A DNA stretch of 64,000 nucleotides from Costus lasius (Eukaryota > Streptophyta > Magnoliopsida > Zingiberales > Costaceae): contig JANVAS020000203.1 in the NCBI GenBank assembly GCA_027563935.2, positions 9,734,001 through 9,798,000 on the forward strand, read 5' to 3'. Positions 45,453-57,847 of the stretch are shown one piece after another. Made by a program: the position numbers and the translations under genes. Positions within the stretch are counted from its first letter, which is position 1. Each line of letters begins with the position of its first letter. The notes below the pieces were generated by a model. That model had not been told where the DNA came from. It saw only the letters and a list, made by a program, of their open reading frames with translations, and ran no database searches.

Positions 45453-47230
45453 GGTGTTCGTTGCTGCAGGAATCTACAACAATGCAAGAACAGCAAGGTC
45501 AGTATCAATGTTTAGAATCAATCCAGGACTTAAGAAAGATTCTTTTTCTCACTATTTTATCTGGCTGAAAAATCCAGCAAAACAGCCCGAAAGAGTAACA
45601 CTCTTTTAGTGAGATGGGATCCAGATTTCATACTTGGTCTCCGCGTCCCGCTCAGGCGAGATAAGATGCACAGAGAGTACAAGCACTAATTTCTGGTAGG
45701 CATTCCCTGCCAATCGCCAACCCGTGCGATTCCCCTTCATCTGGGCAATCCAGCAGACTGTGCCAACTGAGTTGGTACAACACAGTCTCTGACTCCACAG
45801 ATGGCTGCCTCCATATAGCTAACATATGCCCCATATGTAGCCTACATGGTCAAGCTGACCTGACCTACTCCCTGGACCACCACGTGCTATGCTGAGCAAC
45901 GAGAAGCGATAAATCCCTTCTCTGTAACACGCAGGTGAAATCACACACCGTCTGAAGATAGATGGGCGTGCCCACTGAGTGGGTACAACACGGCCCCAAC
46001 GATAGTCAGAACAGTGAGGTTTCGCGCCAGAAGGCATTACGTGCTTGATATTTTAGCGTTGGATTTTAACGGTCTTTTATCTTCTTACTATCAGGCAAAT
46101 CCTATGGCTATAGCAGAAGATAAATTACTCATGCAATTCTAAGTATTTAGAAAATAAAAGAAAGCATGGATCTTATGTGGTAAAAGCCCATAGAGCCTAA
46201 GTAAGACCTTAAATCAACTTAAGTCTTCACTTGCCCTTCTTGGGTCTTTTGCATCTCATCTGGTCCAACCCAGGGCCCTAGCTCTCAATGCAGCTCAGGT
46301 GCGCCCACCGGCTGAATGCGCCTCTGCGATGTGTGCTTTTGTGCTCTTGTCTAATTAAAATACATTTTAATCTATCTAGACAAGCTTGACTCGCAGGTCA
46401 ATTATACAATAAATTAATTAAAATTGTGATTCGCAGATCACGAAAATAATAATTTACCAGGCTCGCAGGCCCCAGCACAGCACACATTAAAAGGGCAACC
46501 CACATAAGATTAAATAAACAAGCATCATGGCATCATTCAATCAACATGTGATCCATTACAAAGAAAATAAAATTTTGAAAACCCATTGGCATCAATTTTA
46601 ATTTTCTTATGTGCCCTACAACCTTACAACGGTCCATTGATAGGGATCCACTCATCAATCTAGTTAGATCCATGCCCTTGCATGCACCAAGTCCTAACTG
46701 ACTCGAGTTGACCTAATGGTCAACCATGCATGCGCCAAGGGCTGAACAACCAACATGAGTTCTGGCAAGCGGGTGTGACCCCGGGCCTAACTCATGTGTG
46801 TTCACTGGTTGTCTCAACCAGACCTCGCTACACGCCTGTGATGCAATCGACTTATAGCCACCTCGTGCTTGCGCACAGGTGCCATCTGGTCAATCCATCT
46901 AGGCTGTCAGATGGTCTGATCAGACTAATTTGATCTATACTAGATGATGCTTTCAAACCCATCAACCCGTCTAAGGGTTTATAGTAAGCGCCTCTTAGAT
47001 CTTGTAAACGCGCAAGTCATCAAGTTTTGTGAAAACATCAAGAACAACATGCGCAACTATGTAAGCATCATGCTAGCGCCAACATAAATAAATCTCATAC
47101 ATGCGCAACAAGAACATACTATCAACTAGTATAATCGCATGAAGAGAAATCTTAGATCTAAGCATCAAGCATACATGGATCACACAAAGCAATCATAAGA
47201 ACATATAAGAACCTATGCTCTGATACCAAT
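45453..47230 (-). other. A2 leader with PBS and hairpins
   Basis: AGTGAGATGGGATCC at 45608-45622, two-tier hairpin 45756-45787, PBS complement 47217-47228. Colinear with the A3 leader in inverted orientation. No coding support. Confidence 0.8.
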
Positions 47231-48929
47231 TGTAGATACCCCTTTCGTGAGGGGGGCCGAAACCCTAAGTGTGGCGCATATAACATTTTCGGATGGGATG
47301 TTAGGGTTTCAACAAAATCGCATGTAATATATTCTTATGATCAACTTCAAATGATTGAATGGATCAAGAGGAAGTTCATACCAACGCCATTAGATTGGAT
47401 GGTGCCTTGGAAGTAAGATTGCGAATGGGCTTTCCTCCAAAGGTGGCGCACACAAGTAGATGATGGCTACTCCTTGTGTTCCTTGTGCTAGTAAGGCTTC
47501 AAGGCTCTTGTCGTATGAAGGAGATGGAAATACTTTCGGCTAGGGCGATGAAGCTCTCCTTGGTGTCGTCGAGACCAACCTCTCCACGAATGGATAGACG
47601 ACCAAGCAAGAAGACAACATGCGTTGAGGCATTTTTTTTTAGACGAGGCGTTACATGATTTCCCAATATGGAAAGTCATGAAGCTATCGCCCACTCAAAG
47701 CAAACCGCCCTAAAACGCTTCCACCTTGAACCAACCGTTCGCACATATGTGAACCGGTTCAATGGAATTCGGTCTAATGCTTTTGGTTCAAAGACCAAAC
47801 CAAAACAACCCAAGCCATGGTCTAGATCTCTCTCTGAACCAAATGGTTCAAGATCTAACCGTTGATCTCTTGATGCTTCTGATCTCACTGATCTAGCATC
47901 ACTTCTCTCGATCGAAGCTTACCGATCTCAATCCCTAATCAATCAAACATGATCAGATCAGATCTCACTTACAATCAGAGTTTAAACTCCTTTAAAACTG
48001 AACCCAAACAATTCAGTCCACACGATCTGACTCAAGTAAGCCATATCTTCAAATTGTGCGACCCTGAGGGTTTCCTTTAAATGTCGGTAACGATAACTCA
48101 CGTTATCACGATCAGTGAGGGGTATCTAGCAACACATCACTGTCTCCCGATATAAAGGAAAGAGTCTTCCAAGACTACACCCAAACCACAGCACAAGTGT
48201 GAATCCACTTCACTAGGCATACATGTTTCCTTTGCCACTGGATGTTCTTATTGGACAAGCGTGTCAAGCCTGTAGCTCCAATATGATGAGCATGATTAGA
48301 CCAGATGAACATAGTCACCTGGGTATGGCCATACACTTTCTCAATCATCTCATTTAAGGGGGGCCCCTTTAGAACATCACACTCCTTAAACAAGGAGACG
48401 GCAATCCTATATCTATCACTAGTGCCCTAACCTGACTCATGATCATTATCCAAGATAGTCTATAACCATTATGTTTCAAATGAAATTGAACTACCTCAAA
48501 ACAATGACAATCATCATTTAGAAACACAAGTGATCTCAAGTCAAAGGACATGTGCCACTTGTAGCAAACAAGGATTATTCATATTGTGACAAGCAATTGA
48601 ATATCCTAGTAGGGTCTGTCCAGTACATCCAATGTACCCATGAGTCTACATCTTATTCCATGCTCGAAGCATCCTATAAGATTAGAACACATATTAGTCT
48701 CAATCATATCAAGGCTGTCTCATGTTCACCAAGATATCTCGACTAAGGACGATACAGCATGTCAGCCTAGCTGAACAGGATTGAGACATTATTCAGAAGC
48801 ACACTTATTGCAGCAGACAATGTAACATACTGAATAACAACCATTGCCTTTATAAACATAAGAGTTCATATACATGATACTGAAAGATCCCAAGGCCTCA
48901 AACATTAGCCTTAAGGGCATACCCCAACA
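47231..48929 (-). repeat. 5' LTR of A2
   Basis: 1699 bp, near-copy of 32391-34088. Ends CCCCAACA followed by GGCTT. Confidence 0.93.
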
Positions 48930-49161
48930 GGCTTATTTGCAGCTGAACACTATTGCATGGCTTCTTTCCTTCATTGCTTGGCGTGGATGCTTGTCACGAT
49001 TGTGGAACGGCAACTTATTGATGTAGTTATTTTCCCATTTATTGAGCTAGCTTTAGGAGTGAGCATGCTAGCTTATTTGAGAGCTTGTAAGCCTTTGACT
49101 AAGGTACTTGTAGACTCCACTTGTACCTAGGTGGCTTATGGTCTCTACCCCCATCAAGAGT

Positions 49162-49543
49162 TGGTACTAATATCACCGAGGGTGGGAGTTCCTCCAACGA
49201 TGAAACTTAAGAATGTTGAACTTGAAATCAATTGCTTGAGTGTTATTTTTTTGCTTGTTTTTTTTTATCAAAATCTGCTATTATGTATGTTGACATTTGC
49301 TAAATATTACTCCAAGTGTTGATGCTGTTAATCACCTATATATCTGCTTTCAACATTCATGATTGTACATCGCATAAAATCTGAAGATTTGCAACTTGTA
49401 TGCTCATTTATATGCCTTATTGTTTCTGAACTTATTTTGAATGTGTTGTTGAAAATTTTGTAGACTGCCCACTTGCTGAATCTGAAATTTGCATGCTCTA
49501 TATTTGCGTTCTCTATACATTGCTGTGACATTAAGATAACAAT
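49162..49543 (+). other. G1 leader, part after G2
   Basis: Resumes the sequence interrupted at 26582 (49157-49161 is the second AGAGT). A/T-rich; no coding or repeat feature recognised before the gag ATG at 49544. Confidence 0.6.
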
Positions 49544-50095
49544 ATGTCTAGAGGACCAACTCAATACACAGTTCAAACCTATAACCGATCCTATGAACCA
49601 AACCATGCTTGCACACATGATGGCACCCCTAGAGAAACCAATAGAAGCCTGCCACTTTTTGGAGGAAACTTAGACTCCCATGGGTTTCTAGATTATCTAA
49701 AACTCATTGAGCAACATTTTGAAAATAGTGCTACACCTGAAGATTGGAAAGTACTACATGCCCAACTTCTTTTATGTGGCTCGGCAAAAAGGTATTGGCA
49801 TGCTATGAAGGGTCAGTTAGAAAGACATGGACCTCAAACCATAAAATGGAGGCATATGAGAAGGAAGTTAAGAGAGCGTTATGTAACTCCACACTTTAGG
49901 GAATACATGAGTGACCAATTGTCTAGGTTGGCCCAAGGAAATCACTCTATAGCCGAATACATGGATAAGTTTGAAGATTTACTTTTTAGATGTGACATAG
50001 TTGAAGATCTAGGGATAACCCTTGATCGGTTTGAGAGAGGACTTAGTAATGATATATGGGATGTTATTATGCTTTATCCTATTAAGGCCTTATAA
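49544..50095 (+). CDS. Ty3/gypsy-type gag (capsid) of G1, truncated
   Basis: 183 residues opening MSRGPTQYTV. From about residue 36 it follows the retrotransposon gag pattern: LPLFGGNLDSHGFLDYLKLIEQHF, LLLCGSAKRYWHAMK, W-x-x-M-R-R-K-L-x-x-R-Y, LSRLAQGNHSIAEYMDKFEDLL and RFERGL. This domain forms the particle shell. A TAA at 50093 ends the frame early; the next in-frame codons still look gag-like (QALKIMRLNG), so the stop is probably secondary. No zinc knuckle is found downstream. It is the only gypsy gag in the window. Confidence 0.8.
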   Translation: MSRGPTQYTVQTYNRSYEPNHACTHDGTPRETNRSLPLFGGNLDSHGFLDYLKLIEQHFENSATPEDWKVLHAQLLLCGSAKRYWHAMKGQLERHGPQTIKWRHMRRKLRERYVTPHFREYMSDQLSRLAQGNHSIAEYMDKFEDLLFRCDIVEDLGITLDRFERGLSNDIWDVIMLYPIKAL

Positions 50096-50459
50096 GAATC
50101 CTGCCGACAAGCTCTAAAAATTATGAGATTAAATGGGCTAGAACTTCAACACCACCACCTAAAACTCAAGCTAGCCAAGTTGATCATCTAATTCTTAAAG
50201 ATTCCCCCAAGCAAGCCATGACCATAACTATCCAGAGCATGGAAAATTAAATAGAAGAGGACATCTATGCCCCCGATTATACAAGTGAAGATGACTTTGC
50301 ACTACAAGAAGAGACCCTCATGCAAACTGAAACTATAATGCTGCATTACTCCCCTAGTAGAATAACTTCTACTATTCCATCTATGCTGCCTAACCCTGAA
50401 CCTGAATGTGAACAACACCACCCTTAGAAACACCTCGGCCCACTCCCATAACTAAACAA
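50096..50459 (+). pseudogene. G1 post-gag remnant
   Basis: After the gag stop, short frames separated by stops encode an acidic, Pro/Ser-rich stretch (EEDIYAPDYTSEDDFALQEE, then NPEPECEQHH). No protease or RT motif. Ends at the A4 insertion; 50455-50459 reads AACAA. Confidence 0.5.
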
Positions 50460-52085
50460 TGAAAGGGGCGAAACCTAAGTCACATGCACTTCTAGGTTTT
50501 GCATGGGCGAAAAACAAGGAATCGCATGGCTTGTAAATATAATCAACCACTAAAAGGGGATATCGATGCGTTACCATGGCCATTGCTTGAGTGATGGCTT
50601 GGAAGAAGAAAGAGCGATCGGCACTTCTCCTAAGGAACCGCACACAAGAAGATGATGGCTACTCCCTTTTGTTCTTTGTGCTAGCAAAGATCCAAGGTGT
50701 CCCTTTCGCGTGGAGGAGATGAGTCTTCTTGTTGGTCGGCCAAAAACTCCCACTTTTGTTCGTGAAGATGATCAACACGAGAGGAAGGGGCGAGAGTCTA
50801 AACTTTCGAAGTCGTGGGGCGTTTTCTCAAAGAGAGAAAAACGGTTTCAAAAATAGTAAGTATAACTCCTATTTTAACTCCCCATGTAACTCTCGAAAAC
50901 TCCCTCTTAATTGAACCATGCGTTCACCAAGTGAACCGGTTCAATTCTATTTGGTTCAAAGACCAAACCGGACCAACTATGGTTATTGATCTCTTTTGAA
51001 CCAAATGGTTCAAGATCTAACCACACATCTTTTGACCCTCTTGATCTCTACGATCAAGCATCAATTCTCTCGATCGAAGCTTACCGATCTCAAGCCCTAA
51101 TCAATCAAACATGATCAGACCAGATCTCACTTCCAATCAGAGTTTAGATTCCTTTAAACTGAACCAAAACAATTCAGTCCACACGATCTGACATAAGTAA
51201 GCCATATCATCAAATTGTGCGACCCTAAGGGTTTCCTTCAATGTCGGTAACGATAACTTACGTTATCACGATCAGAGAGGGGTATCTAGCAACACATCAC
51301 TGTCTCCCGATATGAAGAAAAGAGTCTTCCAAGACTACACCCAAACCACAGCACAAGTGTGAATCCAATTCACATGACATATATGTTTCCTTTGCCACTA
51401 GATGTTCTCGTTGGACAAGTGTGTCAAGCTTGTAACTCCAACATGATGAGAATGGTTAGATCAGATGAACATAGTCATCCGAGTATGGCCATACACTTTC
51501 TCAACCATCTCATCCAGGGGGCCCCTATAGAACATCATACTCCAACAAGGAGAGGCAATCCTATATCTATCACTAGTGCCCTAACATGATTCATGTCCAC
51601 CATAGATAATCCTTAACCATTATTTTTCAAATGATATTGAACTATCTCAAGACAATGCCAATCATCATTTAGAAACACAAGTGATCTCAAGTCAGAGGAA
51701 ATATGCCACTTGCTTCAATACAAGGATTATTCACATTGTGACAAACAATTGAATATCCTAAGTAGGGTCAGTCCAGTACATCTAATGTACCTATATGTCT
51801 AAATCTTATTCCATGCTCGAAGCATCCTGTAAGATCTGAACATATATTAGTCTCAACTATATCAAGGCTGTCTCATGTTCACCAAGATATCTCGACTAAG
51901 GACATTACAGCATGTCAGCCAAGCTGAACACCATTGAGACATTATTCAGAAGTATACATAACAACAGCAGATAATGTAACAACCTGAATAACAACCATTG
52001 CCTTTATAAACTTATACATAGTTTATACATGATACTGAAATCATCCCAAGGCTTCAAACATTAGCCTTAAGGGCATACCCCAACA
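50460..52085 (-). repeat. 3' LTR of A4
   Basis: TGAAAGGGGC...CCCCAACA. Conserved hairpin GATAAC/GTTATC near 51250 and the GTGCGACCCT motif near 51220. Confidence 0.92.
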
Positions 52086-52105
52086 ATCTCCCACTTGCAC
52101 TTAAA

Positions 52106-55100
52106 CTAATGGTTGAGAAATCTCAAACCCATATTATTACAGTGCTTTTCATGCTTCTGCTGCGCCAGAGGCTTTGTAAGCGGGTCAGCTAGATTGTCAT
52201 CTGTATGAACCTTGCAAATCTTAATCTCCCCCGATCTATGATCTCCCGGATCAAATGAAACCTTCTCTGTATGTGCTTGGACTTCTGGTGTGACCGTGGT
52301 TCCTTTGCTTGTGCTATTGCTCCAGTGTTATCACAGAAGATAACCAATGGATCTGCACTCGAAGGAACAATACCAAGTTCTTGAAGGAACTTACGAATCC
52401 ACACTACCTCCTTTGATGCTTCTGAGGCTGCAACATACTCGGCTTCTGTTGTAGAATCAGCAACAATAGATTGTTTGAAACTCTTCCATACCACTGCTCC
52501 TCAATTCAAGCCAAAAACATAGCCTGATTGCGATCGGAAATCATCTTGGTCAGATTGGAACGAAGCGTCAGTATATCCTTCAATACTGAGTTCTTCTTGA
52601 CCTCCATATATCAAGAACATATCTTTGGTCCTCCGAAGATATTTCAAAATGTTCTTGACCGCAATCCAGTGCCCCTTACCTGGATTACTTTGGAATCGAC
52701 TGGTCACGCTTAACCCGTAAGCGACGTCTGGGCGAGTACACAACATCGCATACATGATGGACCCAATAGCCGAAGCATAAGGCGTATTGTCCATTTCATC
52801 TTTCTCAGACTGTGTTTGAGGACACTGGCTCTTTGAAAGATTCAGACCATGTCTGACTGGAAGATATCCTCTTTAGAATTTTTCTAAATGGAATCTCTCC
52901 AGGACTTTATCGATGTAAGTACTCTGGCACAGCCCGAGAAGCCTATTAGATCTATCTCTATAGATCTTCACACCTAGTATATAGGCTGCTTCTCCTAAAT
53001 CTTTCATCTGGAAACATTTTCTTAACCATGCTTTAACGGCATGCAGTTCAGGAATATCGTTTCCAATGATCAAGATATCATCGACGTAGAGGACTAGGAA
53101 AGTAATTACGCTCCCTCTAAACCTTTTATATACACACGGGTCATCTTCATTTTGATGAAACCAAATTCACAAACTGATTCATCAAAACGAATATTCCAGC
53201 TTCTTGATGCTTGTTTAAGTCCATAAATGGACTTCTTTAATTTGCATATTTTATGACGTTCTAATGGATTGATGAAACCTTCAAGCTGTGTCATATACAC
53301 ATCCTCTTCCAGTTTTCCATTAAGGAAAGCGGTCTTCACATCCATTTGCCAGATCTCATAATCATAATATGCTGCTATCGCGAGAATAATTCGAATGGAC
53401 TTGAACATGGCTACAGGAGAGAAAGTTTCATCATAATCTATCCCGTAGATTTGTTTGAAACCTTTCGCAACTAGCCTGCCCTTATAGGTAACCACGTTAC
53501 CATCCATGTCTATCTTCTTTTTGAAGATCCACTTACAGCCTATAGGGATTACTCCCAGAGGCGGATCAACTAAATCCCAGACTTGGTTATCTGACATGGA
53601 GTCCATCTCGGCTCGCATAGCTTCAAGCCATCTTGCTGACTCCGGTCCACTGACCGCATCCGCATAAGTAAGGGGTTCATCATCAATGATGTAGACTCCG
53701 TCATAGCGCTCAGGCTGACGACGAATCCTTCCCGATCTACGCGGTTCCCGTGATATCTGAGCCTCAGGTTGAACATTAACCTGTTCCATTTGCTCAGGCT
53801 CATCCAACTGAGCTTGACTGCTTTGTCCCTCTTCTGGATTTTCATCCAGCTTTATTTCTCTCCCACTGGCTTCTTGCAGAAGAAATTCCTTCTCAAGAAA
53901 AATAGCCGTTCGAGCAACAAATACTTTGTTCTCCTTGGGATCAAAGAAATAACAACCCTTAGTTTCTTTAGGGTAACCGACAAATATACATTTATCAGAT
54001 CTGCTCTCCAGTTTCCCAGAGGCGAGCTTTTTGACATAAGCCTCGCAACCCCAGATTTTGATAAATGTCAAGCTCGGCTGTTTTCCATACCATAACTCAT
54101 ATGGTGTCTTTGAAACAGCCTTGGATGGCACTCGGTTTTGTACCTTTGCAGCTGTTTCCAGTGCAAATCCCCAAAAGGAGTAAGGTAGAGTAGCCTGACT
54201 CATCATTGAACGAACCATATCCAATAAGGTTCTATTTCTCCTCTCGGACACACCATTCCATTGCGGTGTTCTTGGCGGAGTGAGCTGTGAGATAATCCCA
54301 CACTCTTTCAGATAGTCAGTAAACTCACGACTCAAGTATTCTCCACCTCGATCTGAGCGAAGTGCCTTGATATTTCGGCCTAACTGATTCTATACTTCAT
54401 TTTTGAATTCCTTGAACTTGTCAAAGGATTCACTCTTATGTCTCATAAGATAGACATAACCATACCTACTGAAATCATCAGTAAAAGTAATGAAGTATGT
54501 ATAGCCACCTCTGGCATGTTTACTAAATGGCCCACACACATCACAGTGAATAAGGTCAAGTAAACCTGAAGCCCTTTGACCTTTATTAGAAAAAGGACTC
54601 TTCGTCATTTTACCCATTAGACAAGCTTTGCATGTATCAAGCTCCTCACAGGAGAATGATCCCAGCAGTCCATGATCATGCAACCGCTTAATGCGCTTCT
54701 TGTTAATATGGCCTAAACGACTATGCCATAGCAAGGTGCTATCTTCAGCATACTTGGCTTTCTTATTATCAATTTGTTGTACAGAACATTCCATGTCCAA
54801 CATGAATAACCCATTGTTAATCGACCCAGTAGCATAAACAATATTATCAAATGAAATACAACACTGTGAAGTTTTGCATTCAAAAGAGAAACCTTTCCTG
54901 ACAAGAGCAGGAATAGAGATAATATTTTTAGTTATGCTCGGTACAAAGTAACAATTGTCAAGTTCTAATACAAAACCAGATGGTAAAGAGATGTTATATT
55001 GTCCTACAGCAACAGCAGCAACCCGTGCCCCGTTTCCAACTCGTAGGTCCACCTCATGCTGTCCCACCTGTCTTCTTCTCTTGAGTTCCTGTACATTTGA

Positions 55101-55994
55101 ACAAATGTGAACTCCACATGCAGTGTCCAACACCCATGAAATAGAAGAAGATACCATGACTTCAGTCACGAAAATACCTGAGCCAGAATTGAAAGGCTTG
55201 CTTCCCTTCTTCTCTCCTTGGAGCGCTTTACAGTCCTTTTTCCAGTGACCCATCTGGCCACAATGGAAGCATCTGTTGTCCTTTGACCGCTTCACCTTTT
55301 GTTTCAAAGCCTTGTTGTAGCTCTTGATAGGGGCTTTGCCCTTCTTCCCCTTCTTCTTGTTCCTTGAAGGAACCATCAAGACAGAGGACGAAGGCTTTCC
55401 CTTCTCAAGAGTCTGCTCTGTGGTGCAGAGCATGTTCAGTAACTCTGCCGGAGTACAATCGATCTTGTTCATATTAAAATTAATAATGAACAAATCGAAT
55501 GAAGCCGGGAGAGACTGCAGGATGATGTCTACAACAAGCTCCTGATTGATGGTGTGTCCCAGTTTCTCTAGAGCCTCCTTGTACCCAATCATCTTGAGTA
55601 CGTGAGCTCCCACTGAACTCCCTTCAATCAGTTTGCTCTGAAAGAAAAGTTTCGTCAAGTTATAGCACTCAGTCCTTGCCTGTGCAGCATACAGCATCTT
55701 GAGATTTGCTATAATATCAATAGCAGATAAATCCTCATGCTGACGCTGGAGCTCTGGCGTCATTGACGCAAGCATAAGGCAAGCGACATCAGTACTATCA
55801 CTGACGTGCTTCTCATAAGCATCCCGAACCGCCCTTGCGGCGTTCGCAGCGGGTTGAGCCGGTATTGCCGACTCAAGGACATACAGTTTCCTCTCAGCCT
55901 TAAGAACAATCTTAAGCTGTCTGTACCAGTCTGAGAAGTTTGGCCCAGCAAACTTCTCCTTTTCCAGTATGGATCGCAAATTGAGCCCTGTGGT
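52106..55994 (-). pseudogene. A4 gag-pol polyprotein, degenerate
   Basis: Colinear with A1 over the whole length. The initiator ATG is lost (first alignable in-frame codon is TTG at 55979). Frame 1 runs through gag, zinc knuckle and protease D-T-A to a TAG at 54390 (CAG in A2 and A3), resumes in the same frame through the rest of integrase and RT, then loses one base near 53147 just before the YVDD region. A second indel near 52876, a TGA near 52500 and another frameshift near 52226 break RNase H. The segments 52189-52494, 52501-52794, 52873-53073, 53106-54335 and 54390-55979 are its open pieces. Confidence 0.92.
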
Positions 55995-57847
55995 GTTCGT
56001 TGCTGCAGGAATCTACAACATTGCAAGAACAACAAGGTCAGTATCCATGTTAGAATCATTCCAGGACTTAAGAGTGATTCTTTTCTCACTATTTTATCTG
56101 ACTGAAAAATCCAGCAAAACAGTCCAAAAGAGAGACACTCTTTTAGTGAGATGGGATCCAGATTTCATACTTGATCTCCGCGTCCCGCTCAGGCGAGATA
56201 AGATGCACAGAGAGTTCAAGCACTAATTACTGGTAGGCTATCCATGCCAATCGCCAACCCGTGCGATTCCCCTTCATCTAGGCAATCCAGAATACTGTGC
56301 CAACTGAGTTGGTACAACACAGTTTCTGATTCCTAAGATGGCTGCCTCCATACAGCTAACATATGCTCAATATGTAGCCTATATGGTCAAGCTGACCTGT
56401 CCTACTCCCTGGACCACCACGTGCTATGCTGAGCAACGAGAAGCGATAAATCCCTTCTCTGTAACACGTAGGTGTAATCTCACACCGTCTGAAGATAGCT
56501 GGGCGTGCCCACTGAGTGGGTACAACACGGCCCCAACGATAGTCAGAACAGCGAGGTTTCGCGTCAGAAGGCTATCGAGCTTGATATTTCACGTTGGATT
56601 TTAATGGTCCTTTTATCTTCTTACTATCATACAAATCCTATAGTGATAGCAGAAGAAGAAAAACATGTGCTAACTTACTAAAACAGTAAAAAGAAAGCAC
56701 ATTTATCTTATGTGGTAAACGCCCATAAAAGCCTAAGTAAAACCCTAGTTTTACACAAGCCATCACTTGAGTTCTTTATGGGTCTCTTGCACTTCATCTG
56801 GCCCAACCCGGGCCCAAGCCCTCTGCGGCCCAAATGCACCCACCAGACTGGTTGCGCCTGTTCTAGAGTCGAACTCTAGACCTCCCATCTGGTGAAGCCA
56901 CTTGCTGCAAGCGCTTCTGCCATGTGTGCTCTGTGCTCATGTCTGATCAAATTACATTTTAATCTATCTAGACATGATTTGACACGCAGGTCAAGTACAC
57001 ATTATCATAAATTAAAGTGTGATTCGCAGATCACAATAAAATTTACATTTAATTAATTCCAGGCACGCAGGCCCCAGCACAGCACACAAATAAAGGGCAG
57101 CCCACATAAGATTAAATAGACACCCAATCATGTTAAACATGCATACATGTGATCCAATCAGAAAATAAAATTTTTGAAAATCCCATAGCATCAATTTTAT
57201 TTCCTTGTGAGCCCTACTACCTTACAACGGTCCATTAACAGGTATCCACTCGTTAGATCAAGTCAGACCCACTGCCCTTGCATGCACCTAGTCATAACTG
57301 ACTTGCGTCGACCTTATGGTCAACTATGCATGCCTTAAGGGCTGAACGTCCCACATGATTTCTGGCAAGCGGGTGTGACCCCGGGCCTTAATCATGATCG
57401 TTCACCAGGCGCCTCAATTAGACATCGCTACACGCCCTTCTGCAGTCGGCCTATAGCCACCTGTATTGCTTGCGCATAGGTGCTATCTGACCGACCCATC
57501 TAGGCTGTCAGATGGTCTAATCAGGCTGTTGGGTCCAGACTTGACTGACAACTTCAAACCTATCAACCCGTCTAAGAGTTTAAAGTAGGTGCTAACATAG
57601 ATCTAATGAGGGGCGCGCATGAAATCATACTTTGTTTGTGAAAACAACTTTCATATTCACATGAGAAGATTAACTTGCGCTAGCCATGTAAGAAAATTTT
57701 CATCTAAGTTAACATGCGCAAACAGATATATCATATGCGCAAGCTTAATGAAAAATACATGTAGATCTATCAAAAGCATTAGCATACTTGGATCACAACA
57801 TGGTGGCGATCACATGTATCAAGCCAAAAACCTGCTCTGATACCAAT
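55995..57847 (-). other. A4 leader with PBS and hairpins
   Basis: AGTGAGATGGGATCC at 56145-56159; two-tier hairpin with ACTGTG (56294-56299) and CACAGT (56318-56323); CCCACTGAGTGGG near 56509. A TCTAGAGTCGAACTCTAGA palindrome near 56860 parallels the T-arm-like string in the A3 leader. No coding support. Confidence 0.78.

Larger units (their letters stand above)
32391..48929 (-). mobile_element. Element A2: internally deleted copia, host of A3
   Basis: LTRs 32391-34088 and 47231-48929, perfect TSD GGCTT (32386-32390 and 48930-48934), PBS complement at 47217-47228, PPT complement at 34089. Without A3 it is about 7.4 kb, roughly 1.7 kb shorter than its relatives because of a deletion from integrase into RNase H. 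About 13 substitutions and one indel separate its LTRs by eye (~0.8 percent), so it is older than A1 and, by nesting, older than A3. Confidence 0.93.
26583..49156 (-). mobile_element. Element G2: pol-less gypsy-type element in G1
   Basis: LTRs 26583-28497 and 30685-49156 (the latter interrupted by A2), TGATGTAG...CCCCCATCA. Perfect TSD AGAGT (26578-26582 and 49157-49161). PBS complement at 30670-30681 and a purine tract (GGGGAGAAA in element sense) against 28498. The internal region is only about 2.2 kb and encodes a decayed protease-like and Pro/Glu-rich frame; RT, RNase H and integrase are absent. The LTRs differ by about 5-6 percent in the stretches compared, older than the A2 they contain. 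Confidence 0.88.
30685..49156 (-). repeat. 5' LTR of G2, split by A2
   Basis: Arms 30685-32390 and 48935-49156. Joining them across the GGCTT duplication restores continuity with 26583-28497. ORF 31200-31775 inside the arm is not open in the partner LTR and is not a gene. Confidence 0.85.

Noticed and set aside
53769..54095. Plus-strand ORFs opposite the copia pol (also 8537-8899, 34112-34525, 40078-40377)
   Set aside because: Antisense shadows of the conserved polyprotein frame.
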